Source of the DNA: Bacteroidales bacterium
Lineage (GTDB): Bacteria; Bacteroidota; Bacteroidia; Bacteroidales; UBA932
Length of the DNA: 64,000 bases
Assembly: GCA_017561885.1 (NCBI GenBank)
Contig: JAFZBF010000002.1
Coordinates: 1 to 64,000 of the forward strand
Direction: 5' to 3'
In this document: one piece after another, positions 23,886 through 32,988 of the stretch
Layout of the letters: each line of letters begins with the position of its first letter
Numbering within the stretch: position 1 is the first letter of the stretch
Translations under genes and position numbers: made by a program
Notes under the pieces: generated by a model
Database searches by the model: none
Seen by the model: the letters and a program-made list of their open reading frames with translations, nothing else
What the model was told of the DNA's origin: nothing

Positions 23886-25597
23886 TTACCGTACTCAGAA
23901 GCTTTGGAAAGCGCCTCTTTCTGGAGAGCCATGAAATCATCGTCAAAAGGAGAATGGCCAGGCATATAGACAAGGGTGGCGCCCTGCTTCAGCAGTTCAT
24001 CCTGCAGCAGGGGGACAGATACTTCCTGGACAGAAGTCGCACCTTTTATTGCCAGAGCCGCAGCAGTGCCGGCCGCCTGTCCGAGCGCCATCCAGCAAGG
24101 TTCCATCCTCAAGGTTGAAAACCCTATGTGGGAGCCGGAAACCGGTACGGGAAGCAGCAGGTTCTTTACATCTTTCGGGACAATCACGCCATAAGGAACA
24201 TTATATACCTCAGTCGGATAGGAAAGGAATCCGTCCAAGTGAACCCGGTCCTCTTCCCTCTTGTGATGGGCGTGCGAGTCCAGTGCATAATGGCTGGCAG
24301 TAACCGCGTCACGATGGATATTACCCCTGTCCGATGTCGGAAGCTCGGCATCGTTGGCAGTAAAAAAGTACATTCCCTCGAAACGGCGTCCTTCGCGTAC
24401 ATAGACCTGCCTCGGGAAGTTGCCGTTATCGGCATATTCGTCTGCGGCATAGCCCCATGTCCGGACCTCCATGCGAAAACTCTCGGGAACCTGCCCGTCA
24501 TTGGCGGCAAACCATAAAAGCCCTTCAGTATACTCCTTGAGACGCTGGGCGAACCGGTCTCTCCATTCCCAGGACGCAGTCGGCCATAACTGATTTTCCT
24601 CAGGCAGGTCTGTCGAGATAAATGCCATATGCTGGTTGTTGGCATCGTTCTTTCCGTTTGGCAGCCGTACCATATTGGTAACTTTGCGGACACCCCAGGG
24701 GTCATCGGGAATCAATGTCCGTCCTCCGGCAAGGATGTTGTCGCGGTTGGCTTCCCGCTGCTGCGGGGTAACCTCCATCGATCGCACACCTGTGTGGCGA
24801 CCATAGAGGATATCGTCTATCAGCGAAACATATTCGTTACGGTCATAATGCTCCGGTTTGCGGAACGGCACCATATTGGAGGTGTCCTGGGTCAGGCAAA
24901 GACGATAGTTGTAGGCCTGTATAGTTCCGTCTCCTTCGTATGTCGTCCCCGGTCCGACAGGGCCTCTCCAATATTTATAGACCTTCCCGGCGATGGGTTC
25001 GTGGAATTCATCCATACCTTCCCTTCCGATACGAAACGGGACACCGGCGGCAGCGCCAAGGTCACCTTCGTAGGTAGCGTCGACAAATACCTTTCCCCTG
25101 TATTTTTCGATACGGCCGGTATTCCTGTTCTTGACGAGTATTGCTCCGATACTGCCATCGGCCATTATAAGATTGGAGGCATCGCTGTCGAACTGCCGCA
25201 TCGTCAGGATCCGGACACTCGGACATCCGGCAATCATATCATCGAAAACCTTAGATGCCACGCTGGGTTCAAAATGGTATCCTGAAGAGCAGTCAGCCAC
25301 TTGCTGTGAGTCGGGGCCATATGTCTCGACGTAATATTCATACACCCTGTCGACAAATTCCAGGAACAAGCCGGTAGTCGCACCACGCGTAGCGATGTCG
25401 GTCGCACCAAGGCCGTTGGCGGGCAGACCGCCGATGTGCCCGGTCCGTTCCAGCAGAAGCACGGACTGTCCCATCCTAGATGCAGAGACGGCTGTCATTA
25501 TGCCGCCGGGAGTACCTCCTACAATGACGACATCATACGATTTGCCGCAAGCGGCGAACAAGAACAAAGTGCTGAAAAGAAGCAGGTATTTCCTCAT
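23879..25597 (-). CDS. FAD-dependent oxidoreductase lipoprotein
   Basis: A 572-residue protein with a lipoprotein signal (Cys17 in FAACGKS) followed directly by a dinucleotide-binding fold: VVIVGGTPGG at 23-32 and the ribose-binding Glu in LLLERTGHIGG. The middle contains DATYEGDLGAAAG and a C-terminal FAD contact region (GSHIGFSTLRMEPCWMALGQAAG), as in the PF12831-type family of FAD-dependent oxidoreductases frequent in Bacteroidetes glycan loci. An extracytoplasmic flavoenzyme would need export in folded or apo form; the short hydrophobic signal has no twin Arg. Substrate unknown. It is 4 bases downstream of the unassigned glycosidase-like gene. Confidence 0.87.
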   Translation of the reverse strand: MRKYLLLFSTLFLFAACGKSYDVVIVGGTPGGIMTAVSASRMGQSVLLLERTGHIGGLPANGLGATDIATRGATTGLFLEFVDRVYEYYVETYGPDSQQVADCSSGYHFEPSVASKVFDDMIAGCPSVRILTMRQFDSDASNLIMADGSIGAILVKNRNTGRIEKYRGKVFVDATYEGDLGAAAGVPFRIGREGMDEFHEPIAGKVYKYWRGPVGPGTTYEGDGTIQAYNYRLCLTQDTSNMVPFRKPEHYDRNEYVSLIDDILYGRHTGVRSMEVTPQQREANRDNILAGGRTLIPDDPWGVRKVTNMVRLPNGKNDANNQHMAFISTDLPEENQLWPTASWEWRDRFAQRLKEYTEGLLWFAANDGQVPESFRMEVRTWGYAADEYADNGNFPRQVYVREGRRFEGMYFFTANDAELPTSDRGNIHRDAVTASHYALDSHAHHKREEDRVHLDGFLSYPTEVYNVPYGVIVPKDVKNLLLPVPVSGSHIGFSTLRMEPCWMALGQAAGTAAALAIKGATSVQEVSVPLLQDELLKQGATLVYMPGHSPFDDDFMALQKEALSKASEYGNQ

Positions 25598-25601
25598 AAA
25601 A

Positions 25602-27419
25602 TCAATAGCTGAAGGCCCTGTAAGAATGAGGCATAATTGTCATAGACGGTGCTGAAACCTCGCCCGTTTCAAGGTCTGTAAACTGCAACTGACCGGGTGT
25701 CATACCGACCAGCCTGATATCGACCGGTTCGTCGTTGAAGTTCTCGACGATAACAGTCCTGTTGTCATAGAGGAAGAGTCCCACTTTTGACGGTCCGTCC
25801 AGGTAGAGGTCCAGGTCCTTGCTCATCGTACGACGGATGACGTTCAGCACACCCATGGGGTAATCATACAGGTTGCCGAAATCGTCCGGAATGGTAAGCA
25901 CGTACAAAGTGCCGTTGGAATATGTGGCACGGTGCAGTATGGGCCAGCCTGAAACTCCTCCAGTCAGGGGACGGCCTGCGCTGACCACCTCCCAGCTGTC
26001 GTTGGTGAGATAGCGTACCTGAGGAATGATGATGTCCTTTTCACTCTTGCCATAGCGGCCGAAGTCGTTTACTATGGCCTTGAGGTCGTCGCACTGAAGT
26101 TCGCAGATGTCGTCGATCTTGTCCGGCACCGCCTTCAGCAGTCCGCTGGTGATGACGACATCGCCGCCGCCTCTGAGCTGAGCGATAATCTTGTCGGTCA
26201 GGTCAGGATCAGTGGCCGCCTGCGCCGTCAGCAGAACAGTTTTGCAACCCTGAGGGAAGTCGGGATACATATCCATAGGCAGGCCTATCATTCCCAGATA
26301 ATTCTGGAGGAATTCCTCACCCGGAGCGTGGAATACCTTATAGGACTGGATTCCGACAGGATTACCGAGCTTGCCCACCAGATTATCGGTCTTGCGCAGG
26401 ACGACATCAGCGATTCGCGCCATAGTCGTAGGAGTAACAGTCCTGTCACCATTCTTGAACGGCGCTGTCATCTCGTCATAGCGCCAGCTGGTTTCCATAT
26501 CCTGCCAGGGGGCGCGGAACATAGGATTTAGCCTGACATCCAGCAACTGGTTGTAAGCAAACAGCATCACGTCGCGTCCCTTTGCGATGGCTGTCAGGAA
26601 GAGTTGTTCCGCATATCGGTCCATACTCATATTGATGCCGCCGGCATCCACCCATCCGCCTTCGTTGCGTCCGCCCGATATGTTCTCAAAATATCTCATT
26701 ATGTTGTAGCTGAGATAGTTCTGCAGATGCTGATTGCTTGCAGGACTTCTTGTCTCAGTACCTGTCCAGACTCCGTCGAAGATCTGGGGCCCGTGCTCCA
26801 GGTTAAAGCCAAGGCCCTGGAAATGGTCGTACCAGTTAGGATACTTGATGATCACCTTCACCTTGGGATTGACTGCCTTGGCCGGATTGACCACAAGATT
26901 GCGGCCGGCCTCGTTCATCAGGTCAAGGCGATACTCAGTCCAGCTCCTATCCCCTTTCGCTTCTATCTCGACGTCTTTCTTGCTGCTAGTAAAAAAGAAG
27001 TCGTCAAGCAGGAACTCGTCGAAATGGCGGGCAGTGTGCTCTGCCACCTTCTTGACCCACGCCCTGTCCTCAGGATGCGAGTAGCTGAACGTCTCGAAGT
27101 CGTTGGGTTCGCTTATGGTATATGTGATGCCTCCGGCGACCTCTATGCCCTGCTTCTCGAAGAAAGCCTTAGCCTTTTCTAGCGTCTCGTCATCCACCAA
27201 ATGCATATCGCGGTGTGTCTCGAGATATATCTTGTCAACGTCTAGCTGGCTGGAAATAATACTCCAGGTGGAATCGAGCCATCTTGCGTCTTTCATCTTT
27301 TCCACCTCGAACGCCCTCACATAAACAGACACCTTGAAGTTCTTGTGTCTTGCAATTGCCGGAATAGCGGTGCAAAGCACCAGAATGCTACAGACTAGCA
27401 GTTTAGCAATCTTTCTCAT
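25602..27419 (-). CDS. Large secreted protein, glycosidase-like TIM-barrel region, unassigned
   Basis: A 605-residue protein with a signal peptide (about 1-22, ending AIA). The N-terminal half reads like a TIM-barrel hydrolase: beta-strand segments with VSVYVRAFE, IYLETHRD, EVAGGITYT, a conserved EFLLDDFFF acid pair, VKVIIKYPNW and WTGTETRSP. The second half has a glutamine-amidotransferase-like segment (KTVLLTAQAATDPD, GGGDVVITSGL), and the end is a small beta domain. This order is seen in several glycoside-hydrolase families, but I cannot place it in a named one. The open frame runs to 27494; the ATG at 27419 is chosen because it yields the signal peptide. Co-directional with the FAD lipoprotein, suggesting one pathway. 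Confidence 0.65.
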   Translation of the reverse strand: MRKIAKLLVCSILVLCTAIPAIARHKNFKVSVYVRAFEVEKMKDARWLDSTWSIISSQLDVDKIYLETHRDMHLVDDETLEKAKAFFEKQGIEVAGGITYTISEPNDFETFSYSHPEDRAWVKKVAEHTARHFDEFLLDDFFFTSSKKDVEIEAKGDRSWTEYRLDLMNEAGRNLVVNPAKAVNPKVKVIIKYPNWYDHFQGLGFNLEHGPQIFDGVWTGTETRSPASNQHLQNYLSYNIMRYFENISGGRNEGGWVDAGGINMSMDRYAEQLFLTAIAKGRDVMLFAYNQLLDVRLNPMFRAPWQDMETSWRYDEMTAPFKNGDRTVTPTTMARIADVVLRKTDNLVGKLGNPVGIQSYKVFHAPGEEFLQNYLGMIGLPMDMYPDFPQGCKTVLLTAQAATDPDLTDKIIAQLRGGGDVVITSGLLKAVPDKIDDICELQCDDLKAIVNDFGRYGKSEKDIIIPQVRYLTNDSWEVVSAGRPLTGGVSGWPILHRATYSNGTLYVLTIPDDFGNLYDYPMGVLNVIRRTMSKDLDLYLDGPSKVGLFLYDNRTVIVENFNDEPVDIRLVGMTPGQLQFTDLETGEVSAPSMTIMPHSYRAFSY

Positions 27420-27441
27420 AGCAGGTATATTAATACGGTTC

Positions 27442-28146
27442 TTATTTTTCAAGATATTGTTTGCGTTCCTCTTCCGGGAACTTTTCAATGGCATAGCGGA
27501 GCATGGTCCTCGGCATCGTACGGTAACGGGGAGCCAGATATGCGACGAGAGCGTCCTTATCTTTCTTGCCGGCTTCCCTGAGCAACCAGCCGACTGCCTT
27601 ATGGATCAGGTCGTGTCTGTGATGCAGGAGGATGTCAGAAATGGCAAAGGTATCATCAAGCTGGCCGTGACGGACGAACGTCATCGTGCTGACGATGCCG
27701 ATGCGCTGTTCCCATATCGTCTTGCCTTCACGTGCCAGATCATACAGGACTGTGCGGTCCTTGTCCAGCAGCCACTCGCCCAGCAGCGGATAGCACGACA
27801 GGTCAACGAGATCCCAGTTGTTTATGTTGTCAGTATGCGCCAAATAGAAGTCGACACACTCCTTCTGCTTCTGCGGATTTTTCTTCGAATGAGAAAACAT
27901 CTGAACCAAAGCCAGCAGACCGGCCAGCCGGACCTCATGATACTCGCTCGTTACACACTCACGGATATCTTCAATGCTGAGAGATGGCCAGCAACGCTTG
28001 ACAACTTCCCTCGTCACCGGTACCTTGATGCCGAGAAACTTGTCACCTTCGCCATACTGTCCCGGACCTGTCTTGAAAAAACGTGCAAGGCCGGCCACCT
28101 GTGAGGGGTCGGCATAAGATAGTATTTCAGAAAGCAACTGGTTCAT
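27442..28146 (-). CDS. AlkD-like DNA alkylation repair protein
   Basis: A 234-residue, almost fully helical protein matching the AlkD/HEAT-repeat DNA glycosylase family: YGEGDKFLGIKVP near the N-terminus, NINNWDLVDLS in the centre and DLIHKAVGWLLREAGKKD near the end, all family hallmarks. Family members excise bulky or cationic alkylated bases. The frame extends to a TTG at 28155, but the ATG at 28146 is better. A TAAATTTG -7 element ends five bases upstream. The cytoplasmic repair function is unrelated to the secreted enzymes around it. Confidence 0.88.
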   Translation of the reverse strand: MNQLLSEILSYADPSQVAGLARFFKTGPGQYGEGDKFLGIKVPVTREVVKRCWPSLSIEDIRECVTSEYHEVRLAGLLALVQMFSHSKKNPQKQKECVDFYLAHTDNINNWDLVDLSCYPLLGEWLLDKDRTVLYDLAREGKTIWEQRIGIVSTMTFVRHGQLDDTFAISDILLHHRHDLIHKAVGWLLREAGKKDKDALVAYLAPRYRTMPRTMLRYAIEKFPEEERKQYLEK

Positions 28147-28151
28147 TACTG

Positions 28152-28180
28152 ACAAATTTAGTCAATTACTGCTATCTTTG
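28152..28180. promoter_or_regulatory. Divergent -7 elements between AlkD-like and glycan acetyltransferase genes
   Basis: On the minus strand 28159-28152 reads TAAATTTG, with a TTGAC 19 bases upstream, for the AlkD-like gene starting at 28146. On the plus strand 28173-28180 reads TATCTTTG, 27 bases before the ATG at 28208. Both match TAnnTTTG, so the 61-base gap holds two outward promoters. Confidence 0.5.
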
Positions 28181-28207
28181 TCAATAAAGGCAAGAACTGA
28201 AAAAGAA

Positions 28208-29284
28208 ATGACAGCATCATCCAAGCGAATCGAGGCCGTGGATGTCCTCAGAGGCATAACGATGGCGTTCATGATACTGGTAAACAATCCAGGGGACTGG
28301 AGCCACGTATACGCTCCGCTGCAGCACGCCAGCTGGAACGGACTCACACCTACCGACTGCATATTCCCGGTATTCCTGTTCCTGATGGGATTCTCCATAT
28401 ATCTGTCTCTCGGCAAATCACAGTTCAAGCTTTCAGGTTCTCTTGTAAAACGCATCCTGAAACGTTTCATTCTGTTGTTCGTCATAGGTTTTCTCCTGAT
28501 ACTGCCAAGCGGCATCATGGGAGGCTCTGTACGAATTCTCGGCGTTCTCCAGCGCATCGCGCTGTGCTACGTGGCTGTCGCATTCCTTGTCTGCCTTGTC
28601 GATGGCAGATGGCTGCCGTGGATTGCTGCCGCACTGCTGGCGGTCTATACAATAATTCTCTTTGCCGGCAACGGCTTCGCCACCGACGGCACCAGCATTC
28701 TGGCAAAAGTCGACCAGGCAATTCTGGGCAGCCATATATACAACGCCAACGGTCTGGATCCCGAGGGTGTGCTCAGCACCATACCGTCCATCGCACATAC
28801 GCTGATCGGCTTCCTCGCTGCCAGATGGTGCCTCGAAGCTCCGGGACGGGAAGAAGGCAGCCGGAGACTTCTCATTCTTGGAGCGATACTGCTCATCGGA
28901 GGTCTTCTGCTCAACTATGGCTGTCCGATCAACAAGAAGGTCTGGTCCCCTACCTTTGCACTTGCTACCTGCGGCATCGGATGCCTCCTTCTGGGTGTGT
29001 TTATGTGGGCAATCGATGAAAAACACTATTGGAGACACACCGGATTCTGGAAGGTATTCGGCACTAATTCTATCCTGTGCTACATCCTGTCCTTCGTGTT
29101 GGTGTATCTCTTCATGTTCATTCCTGTCGGAGGAAAGAACATCAGCGAATGGCTGTTTACCTTCGTCAGTGCCATTTTCGGCCAGGGCTGCCTTGGTTCG
29201 ATGATGTATGCAGTGGCCCTTGACCTGATTATCTGGGCCATCGTATATCCGCTCTACAAGCGGAAAATCTACTTGAAACTATAG
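28208..29284 (+). CDS. COG4299/HGSNAT-like transmembrane acyltransferase
   Basis: A 358-residue integral membrane protein with about ten helices. The opening IEAVDVLRGITMAFMILVNNPGDW and HASWNGLTPTDCIFPVFLFLMG are the diagnostic motifs of the heparan-alpha-glucosaminide N-acetyltransferase-like family (COG4299, DUF5009), which moves acetyl groups across the membrane onto terminal sugars. The open frame begins at a TTG at 28178; the ATG at 28208 places the conserved motif at the N-terminus. It ends two bases before the convergent ridA. Likely role: acetylation of an extracytoplasmic glycan. Confidence 0.85.
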   Translation: MTASSKRIEAVDVLRGITMAFMILVNNPGDWSHVYAPLQHASWNGLTPTDCIFPVFLFLMGFSIYLSLGKSQFKLSGSLVKRILKRFILLFVIGFLLILPSGIMGGSVRILGVLQRIALCYVAVAFLVCLVDGRWLPWIAAALLAVYTIILFAGNGFATDGTSILAKVDQAILGSHIYNANGLDPEGVLSTIPSIAHTLIGFLAARWCLEAPGREEGSRRLLILGAILLIGGLLLNYGCPINKKVWSPTFALATCGIGCLLLGVFMWAIDEKHYWRHTGFWKVFGTNSILCYILSFVLVYLFMFIPVGGKNISEWLFTFVSAIFGQGCLGSMMYAVALDLIIWAIVYPLYKRKIYLKL

Positions 29285-29286
29285 CG

Positions 29287-29664
29287 TTACCTGGCGGCGA
29301 CGCACTCTATCTCGACCAGTGCTCCCTTGGGAAGAGCCTTCACCGCAACTGCGCTCCTGGCTGGGAAGGGCTCAGTAAAGAACTGGGCATAAACCTCGTT
29401 CATTGCTGCGAAATCGCCCATGTCGGCGAGGAAAACAGTAGTCTTTACAACATTGGAAAGTGAAAGGCCTGCAGCCTGAAGGATAGCCTGTGCATTGAGC
29501 AGGGACTGCCGGGTCTGTTCCTTGATGCCACCTTCTGCGAACGAGCCTGTGGCAGGGTCGATAGGAATCTGTCCTGATAGAAAAACAAGTCCTGACCCGC
29601 TGTCGATGGCCTGACTGTAAGGGCCGATTGCGGCCGGTGCCTTATCTGTGCTGATCGGTTTCAT
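29287..29664 (-). CDS. ridA: RidA family enamine/imine deaminase
   Basis: A 125-residue protein of normal RidA length and sequence: IGPYSQAI near the start, [19 protein letters not shown], the catalytic Arg in PARSAV and the terminal Glu in EIECVA. RidA hydrolyses reactive enamine and imine intermediates from PLP enzymes in the cytosol. A TATCTTTG -7 element lies upstream. It is a monocistronic housekeeping gene. Confidence 0.95.
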   Translation of the reverse strand: MKPISTDKAPAAIGPYSQAIDSGSGLVFLSGQIPIDPATGSFAEGGIKEQTRQSLLNAQAILQAAGLSLSNVVKTTVFLADMGDFAAMNEVYAQFFTEPFPARSAVAVKALPKGALVEIECVAAR

Positions 29665-29684
29665 ATGTTCATTTGTTATATAAA

Positions 29685-29692
29685 CAAAGATA
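29685..29692 (-). promoter_or_regulatory. -7 promoter element of ridA
   Basis: The minus strand reads TATCTTTG, a perfect TAnnTTTG element, 20 bases before the ATG at 29664. A -33 TTTG at standard spacing is not evident. Confidence 0.45.
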
Positions 29693-29754
29693 CATATTTG
29701 ATTTTAGACAAACTATTCGCAAATTGCAGTAAATAACCTCTTATTCCCGTTCCT

Positions 29755-31320
29755 ATGAAAAAAGCGCTAGCCCTCGCAGCAGTATCTGCATTGTTTCTCT
29801 GTGCATGCAAGAGCAACCAGAAGGCCGCAATAAGCGGTCCTGTCACCACCGGAGACGACTGTATCGTACAGGTCAGTTACGGAAAAATCCTCGGTTACAA
29901 TGATGCCGGCATCTACACCTTCAAGGGGGTGCCTTACGCAAAAGCAGAGAGGTTTATGCCGCCTCAGGATCCCGACAGATGGGATGGCATTAAGAAAACT
30001 CAGGTATACGGTCCCCAGGCAATGCAGAGCCAGGATATGATCTGGGGCGGCCAGCCCAGCGACTACGACTTCGGTTTCCAGTTCAAGAAAGAGCTGAATT
30101 CCGAGGACTGCCAGATGCTCAACATCTGGACACCGGCGCTGGACGGAAAGAAGCGTCCGGTTTTCGTATGGTTCCACGGCGGGGGCTATGCAAACGGCTC
30201 AGCCATTTTCCTCCCCGCCCAGGAAGGCAGGGCCCTGGCTGAGAAGGGTGACATCGTCGTAGTTACGGTCAACCACCGTCTGAACATACTTGGATATATC
30301 GACCTTACCGCTCTTGGCGGAAAGTACTCAGAGTCAGTCAACCTCGGTCAGCAGGATCTGGTCAAGGCTCTGGAGTGGATACATGACAACATCACCGCTT
30401 TCGGCGGAGATCCCGGCTGTGTAACTATCGGCGGCCAGAGCGGTGGCGGAGGAAAGACTTCCACCCTGATGGCGATGCCGTCCGCAAAAGGACTCTTCCA
30501 CAGGGCAATCGTACAGAGCGGTTCCACCCTGCGCCAGCAGGAGCCTGAACAGAGCCGTGCTCTCGGACTTGCAGTGGTGGAAGAACTCGGGCTCAAGCCC
30601 GGTCCGGATGTGGATCTCAGTCAGTTCAGTTATGCAGAACTGGTGGCCGCCGGTAACCGTGCATCAAGACGTGCAGGCCGAGGCGGGTTCTCCCCTGTCG
30701 TCGACGGAAAATATCTTGTCCAGCATCCGTTCGATCCGATAGCAGCCGAGTGCAGCAAGGATGTTCCTATGCTGATCGGATCCAACCTGAACGAATTCTG
30801 CTATACGAACAATATCCCCCTGACTATGGATGAAGTCAGGGCACGTCTCCTTCCGAGACTCGGCGAAGAAAGATTACAGCAGTACATCGAGGATTTCGAG
30901 AGCGTCTATCCGGGACAGGAGCCTAAGGAACTGGTCAACACAGATTTCAGGACCAGAGGAAATGTGCTCAGACAGGCCGCAGCAAAGCAGGCCCTTGGCG
31001 GAGCGAATGCATATGTATATCTCTTTGCCTGGAAGTCTGACGTCAACGACGGCGCTCTTGCAGCCTGCCATGGTATGGAACTTCCTTTTATGTTCAACAA
31101 CGTTGCCAACCAGCGTGAGATGACCGGAGGCACACCCGAAGCCTATAAGATGGCAGATGTGGTCAGCAATGCCTGGATCGCCTTCATCAGGACAGGCGAC
31201 CCGAATTGCAAAGGACTCCCGAGATGGGAGCCCTTCAATCCGGATGAGAATCCTACGATGGTATTTGACAATGTTTCAGAACTGAAGAAAAATCACGACG
31301 CCGTGATGCTCCGGTACTGA
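29755..31320 (+). CDS. Type-B carboxylesterase lipoprotein, paralogue of the one at 20479
   Basis: A 521-residue lipoprotein (Cys17 in FLCACKS) with a type-B carboxylesterase fold. HGGG occurs in WFHGGGYANGS, the nucleophile elbow is GQSGGGGK (Gln replacing the usual Glu before Ser), the acid Glu lies in GSNLNEF and His in ACHGMELPF. It shares with the protein at 20479-22056 the unusual KGVPYAKAERFMPPQ opening, the Ser-Gly-rich elbow and overall length, so the two are paralogues within 9 kb. A Gly/Arg-rich loop (SRRAGRGGFSP) interrupts the lid region. Single gene, convergent with GH8. Confidence 0.9.
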   Translation: MKKALALAAVSALFLCACKSNQKAAISGPVTTGDDCIVQVSYGKILGYNDAGIYTFKGVPYAKAERFMPPQDPDRWDGIKKTQVYGPQAMQSQDMIWGGQPSDYDFGFQFKKELNSEDCQMLNIWTPALDGKKRPVFVWFHGGGYANGSAIFLPAQEGRALAEKGDIVVVTVNHRLNILGYIDLTALGGKYSESVNLGQQDLVKALEWIHDNITAFGGDPGCVTIGGQSGGGGKTSTLMAMPSAKGLFHRAIVQSGSTLRQQEPEQSRALGLAVVEELGLKPGPDVDLSQFSYAELVAAGNRASRRAGRGGFSPVVDGKYLVQHPFDPIAAECSKDVPMLIGSNLNEFCYTNNIPLTMDEVRARLLPRLGEERLQQYIEDFESVYPGQEPKELVNTDFRTRGNVLRQAAAKQALGGANAYVYLFAWKSDVNDGALAACHGMELPFMFNNVANQREMTGGTPEAYKMADVVSNAWIAFIRTGDPNCKGLPRWEPFNPDENPTMVFDNVSELKKNHDAVMLRY

Positions 31321-31334
31321 AACTTGCCCGCCCT

Positions 31335-32639
31335 TTATTTAGCAGGCTCGATTACACGATAGTGACCGCTCAGGTGCATGAATGCGAAGAGGCGGAGGAT
31401 ACCGTCGTAATATGCATCGAAATAGCCGTCCTCATAGGGTTCGTTCTTGCTGTCCCAGAGACGCTGTACAAACTCGCGGGAAATCTCATGGTCAGCTGCC
31501 AGCGTAGCGGCAGCCAAGGTAGATACCAGACCTACTGAGTGACGGGTACCGGTACCGCGGAACTCGCCCAGACCTGCCGGCATTGCGAAATCCACTTCAG
31601 TGCCGTCCACGTTGTACTGATCTGCGAAAGTGTCGATTCCCTTTGAATAGAAGAAGTCCTGGATCGTGTTGGCATACCAGGTCTGCCACTCGCGGTCAGC
31701 GCAGGCCCAGGAGTAGTCGAGGGCTATGTTCATTGGCACGCGCCATGAGTCGAAACGGAAAGCCGGCTTGTTCACCCTGCCGCCCCATGCCGGAGTCTGG
31801 ATATAGGAACCGTCAAAATTGTTGGTATCAGGGTTCAGGCCGGTGTTGGGGTCGATACTCTTGTGGAGATACTCGCGGCTGGCCTTTGCGCACTCGCGGT
31901 AGAAATCTGCGCGGCCGTCGTCAGCCCAGCGGGCCCACACTTCGTAGAAGGCAGGAAGGTGATATGAAGGGTCAGTATAGCCAGGGCCCCTTCCGTCTGG
32001 CGTGAAGGTAATCAGGTGGCGTTCTTTGTCTATGAAAGGATAGATACCCTCGGATCCGTCTTTCTCCCATGAGGAGTTCAGGATGAACTGTGCTTCTTTC
32101 AGATAGTTGATGTCGCCGTCATTGCCCCAGCGGTTTGAGGCGAAGATCAGAGAGGTGATGAAATAGAGCTCGCCGTCTGAAGCCGGGCCGCGTCCGCGGA
32201 TAGTTCCATCGGGACTGAGACTCCATGCAAAATAACCTTTCATCGGACCGTCCTGATACTGCATATATTTCTTCGCCCATCTGAAAAGGCGGTCGAATTC
32301 GTTCTTCTTGTCGAGCTGTACGGCTATCATCATTCCGTATGACATTCCTTCGGTACGCGCATCGAAATTCTTCACATCAGACATATACGCCATGTCATCA
32401 CCAACTTCGAAGTACACTTTGTTCGGACCGTAGTAGACTTCTTGGAAGATGCTTTCCAATTTGGCATCGATCTCCTTCTGCGAATAGCCCATCTCCGCGA
32501 AAACGCTGCGGTACTTATGGGTCTCGAAGCCTCCCTTTGTCCATGGTTTCAGATTCTTCTGTGCGCATGCCGGCAGCAATACGAAAAGGCCTATGGCCAA
32601 GGCGGAGAACATAATCCGCCTGAAAGATGATATTGACAT
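31335..32639 (-). CDS. GH8 glycoside hydrolase, reducing-end xylose-releasing exo-oligoxylanase-like
   Basis: A 434-residue lipoprotein (Cys25 in LPACAQ). The GH8 (alpha/alpha)6-barrel signature is present: the general acid Glu97 in ARTEGMSYGM and an Asp at 155 in GPASDGELYF. Sequence context (YHLPAFYEVWARWADD, FRFDSWRVPMNIALDYSW) is that of Rex-type exo-oligoxylanases, which remove xylose from the reducing end of xylo-oligosaccharides. The open frame continues to 32771 but overlaps the TSCPD gene; the ATG at 32639 gives a lipoprotein signal. Together with the GH43 enzymes elsewhere in the window it supports xylan use. Confidence 0.9.
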   Translation of the reverse strand: MSISSFRRIMFSALAIGLFVLLPACAQKNLKPWTKGGFETHKYRSVFAEMGYSQKEIDAKLESIFQEVYYGPNKVYFEVGDDMAYMSDVKNFDARTEGMSYGMMIAVQLDKKNEFDRLFRWAKKYMQYQDGPMKGYFAWSLSPDGTIRGRGPASDGELYFITSLIFASNRWGNDGDINYLKEAQFILNSSWEKDGSEGIYPFIDKERHLITFTPDGRGPGYTDPSYHLPAFYEVWARWADDGRADFYRECAKASREYLHKSIDPNTGLNPDTNNFDGSYIQTPAWGGRVNKPAFRFDSWRVPMNIALDYSWACADREWQTWYANTIQDFFYSKGIDTFADQYNVDGTEVDFAMPAGLGEFRGTGTRHSVGLVSTLAAATLAADHEISREFVQRLWDSKNEPYEDGYFDAYYDGILRLFAFMHLSGHYRVIEPAK

Positions 32640-32679
32640 AATGACTGTTTTTAAAATTGCTATGACAAATATAGTTAAA

Positions 32680-32970
32680 TCATACAAGCTTTTTAAGAGC
32701 CCTGGCCAACTGGTCGGGGCAGCTGGTGCCGCGTCCGTTGCAGTCGATGCCTTCGAGACGCCAGATGACATCGGCGGCCTTCATTCCGGCACAGGCGGCT
32801 GCAAGTCCTTGGGTATTGCCGCTGCATCCGTCAGTAAAGCGGATTCTGCGGATTGTATCGCCATCAAGTTCGATGTCGATCCTGGACGAGCACACATAAT
32901 CGCAAGTTCTGAAAGAGGCCTTGCGGATGCCGTCTTCTACAGTATCTGAAATAAGAGTTACGTCGTACAT
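32680..32970 (-). CDS. TSCPD domain protein (TIGR03905-like)
   Basis: A 96-residue cytoplasmic protein with the TSCPD motif near its end (GRGTSCPDQLARAL) and a Gly/Cys-containing middle (TDGCSGNTQGLAAAC). The family is small and of unknown function; the same domain occurs at the C-terminus of some ribonucleotide reductases. It lies between GH8 and GH13 with gaps of 40 and 18 bases. Confidence 0.85.
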   Translation of the reverse strand: MYDVTLISDTVEDGIRKASFRTCDYVCSSRIDIELDGDTIRRIRFTDGCSGNTQGLAAACAGMKAADVIWRLEGIDCNGRGTSCPDQLARALKKLV

Positions 32971-32988
32971 ATGATTAATTGCTATTGA

